Below, in pieces: positions 5,133 through 5,531 of a stretch of DNA of 5,531 nt. Where the stretch lies: assembly GCA_018882625.1 (NCBI GenBank), contig VERO01000167.1:1-5531 (forward strand), read 5' to 3'. Within the stretch, counting starts at the first letter, position 1; each line of letters begins with the position of its first letter. The position numbers and the translations under genes are program-made. Source of the DNA: Phycisphaerales bacterium. Lineage in GTDB: Bacteria; Planctomycetota; Phycisphaerae; Phycisphaerales; SM1A02. The notes beneath the pieces were generated by a model. It was not told the origin of the DNA. It did no database searches and saw nothing but the letters and a program-made list of their open reading frames with translations.

Positions 5133-5531
5133 GTGATCGAGCGCCACTGCCGATGCCTGGTCACGGGGGCAGGGGGATTCATCGGGAGCCACCTGGCCGA
5201 GCGCCTGGTCCGCGAGGGTGCGCAGGTGCGGGCCATGCTGCACTACGGATCCCGCCCCGGCTTGGGCAACATCGACCGCATCGAGGGCAACGTGAGGGGC
5301 GAGATCGAGATCGTGACCGGAGACGTCACGGACAGCGCATTCGTCGATCAGGCCGTGGCAGGATGCGAGGTGGTGTTCCATCTTGCCGCGATCATCTCCA
5401 TCCCGGCCTCGTACGAGGTTCCCGATCTCGTGCACTCGGTGAATGCAGGCGGGACGCTGCATGTGCTCAACGCCTGTCGGCGCCATGGTGTGAGGCGCAT
5501 CGTGCAGACGTCGACCAGCGAGGTCTACGGG
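5133..5531 (+). CDS. NAD-dependent epimerase/dehydratase, extended SDR, LegB-like (5' part only)
   Basis: The first 133 codons of an open gene cut by the right edge. Reading from GTG 5133 gives CLVTGAGGFIGSHLAERL (8-25), the Rossmann GxxGxxG NAD-binding loop (Gly12, 15, 18), then TGDVTD (62-67), VFHLAA (81-86) and TSTSEVYG (126-133), where Ser129-Glu130 lie at the position of the Asp-Glu pair of RmlB-type 4,6-dehydratases. The stretch HLAAIISIPASYEVPD resembles the HLAALIAIPYSY block that I associate with LegB-type UDP-GlcNAc 4,6-dehydratases for legionaminic-acid-like sugars; the YxxxK motif that would confirm activity lies outside the window. The GTG is the only usual start between the preceding TAG (4 codons upstream, same frame) and the Rossmann loop; AAGGAG at 5115-5120 lies 12 nt before it. 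The 6-bp gap to the ompH pair suggests one operon. SDR dehydratase/epimerase is sure; the exact sugar is not. Confidence 0.85.
   Translation, partial: MIERHCRCLVTGAGGFIGSHLAERLVREGAQVRAMLHYGSRPGLGNIDRIEGNVRGEIEIVTGDVTDSAFVDQAVAGCEVVFHLAAIISIPASYEVPDLVHSVNAGGTLHVLNACRRHGVRRIVQTSTSEVYG

Noticed and set aside
3867..5486. Long minus-strand open frame (539 codons) opposite the OmpH-like genes and the SDR gene
   Set aside because: It spans three plus-strand genes with signal peptides and family motifs; its composition (His/Arg/Leu/Asp) is a mirror of their codons.

Overview
The window is very GC-rich, compact bacterial chromosomal DNA with one minus-strand gene at the left and a plus-strand run of five genes. 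It encodes lipid A synthesis (LpxA), lipoate transfer (LipB), elongation factor 4 (LepA) and two secreted Skp/OmpH-like proteins, so the host is a diderm (outer-membrane) bacterium. The high GC, the enlarged OmpH-like proteins and starts that mostly lack Shine-Dalgarno sequences would fit a planctomycete of the Phycisphaerae type. That placement is an inference from style, not from a marker gene, and other high-GC diderm phyla are not excluded.

Layout: lpxA runs leftward (879 to 22). A 44-bp divergent gap (880-923) separates it from lipB (924-1673, GTG start). lepA follows 26 bp later (1700-3520). A 104-bp gap (3521-3624) holds two GC-rich dyads and a -10-like box. Next come two tandem OmpH-like paralogues (3625-4383 and 4380-5126) joined by an ATGA stop/start overlap. 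After a further 6 bp an extended SDR nucleotide-sugar dehydratase/epimerase starts with GTG (5133) and runs off the right edge. Every stretch longer than about 105 bp is accounted for by a gene.

Theme: LpxA makes the first lipid A intermediate, the OmpH-like pair probably acts as periplasmic chaperones for outer-membrane proteins, and the SDR enzyme probably makes a modified sugar nucleotide for a surface glycan. The right half is therefore plausibly a small envelope operon. LipB and LepA are housekeeping genes that sit between.

I see no mobile element, CRISPR array, tRNA/rRNA or clear novel defence or biosynthetic system. The parts most worth a second look are the tandem OmpH-like proteins with a shared extra N-terminal module, the -10-like boxes placed almost on top of several start codons (possible leaderless transcription), and the perfect 9+1+9 palindrome upstream of the ompH pair.
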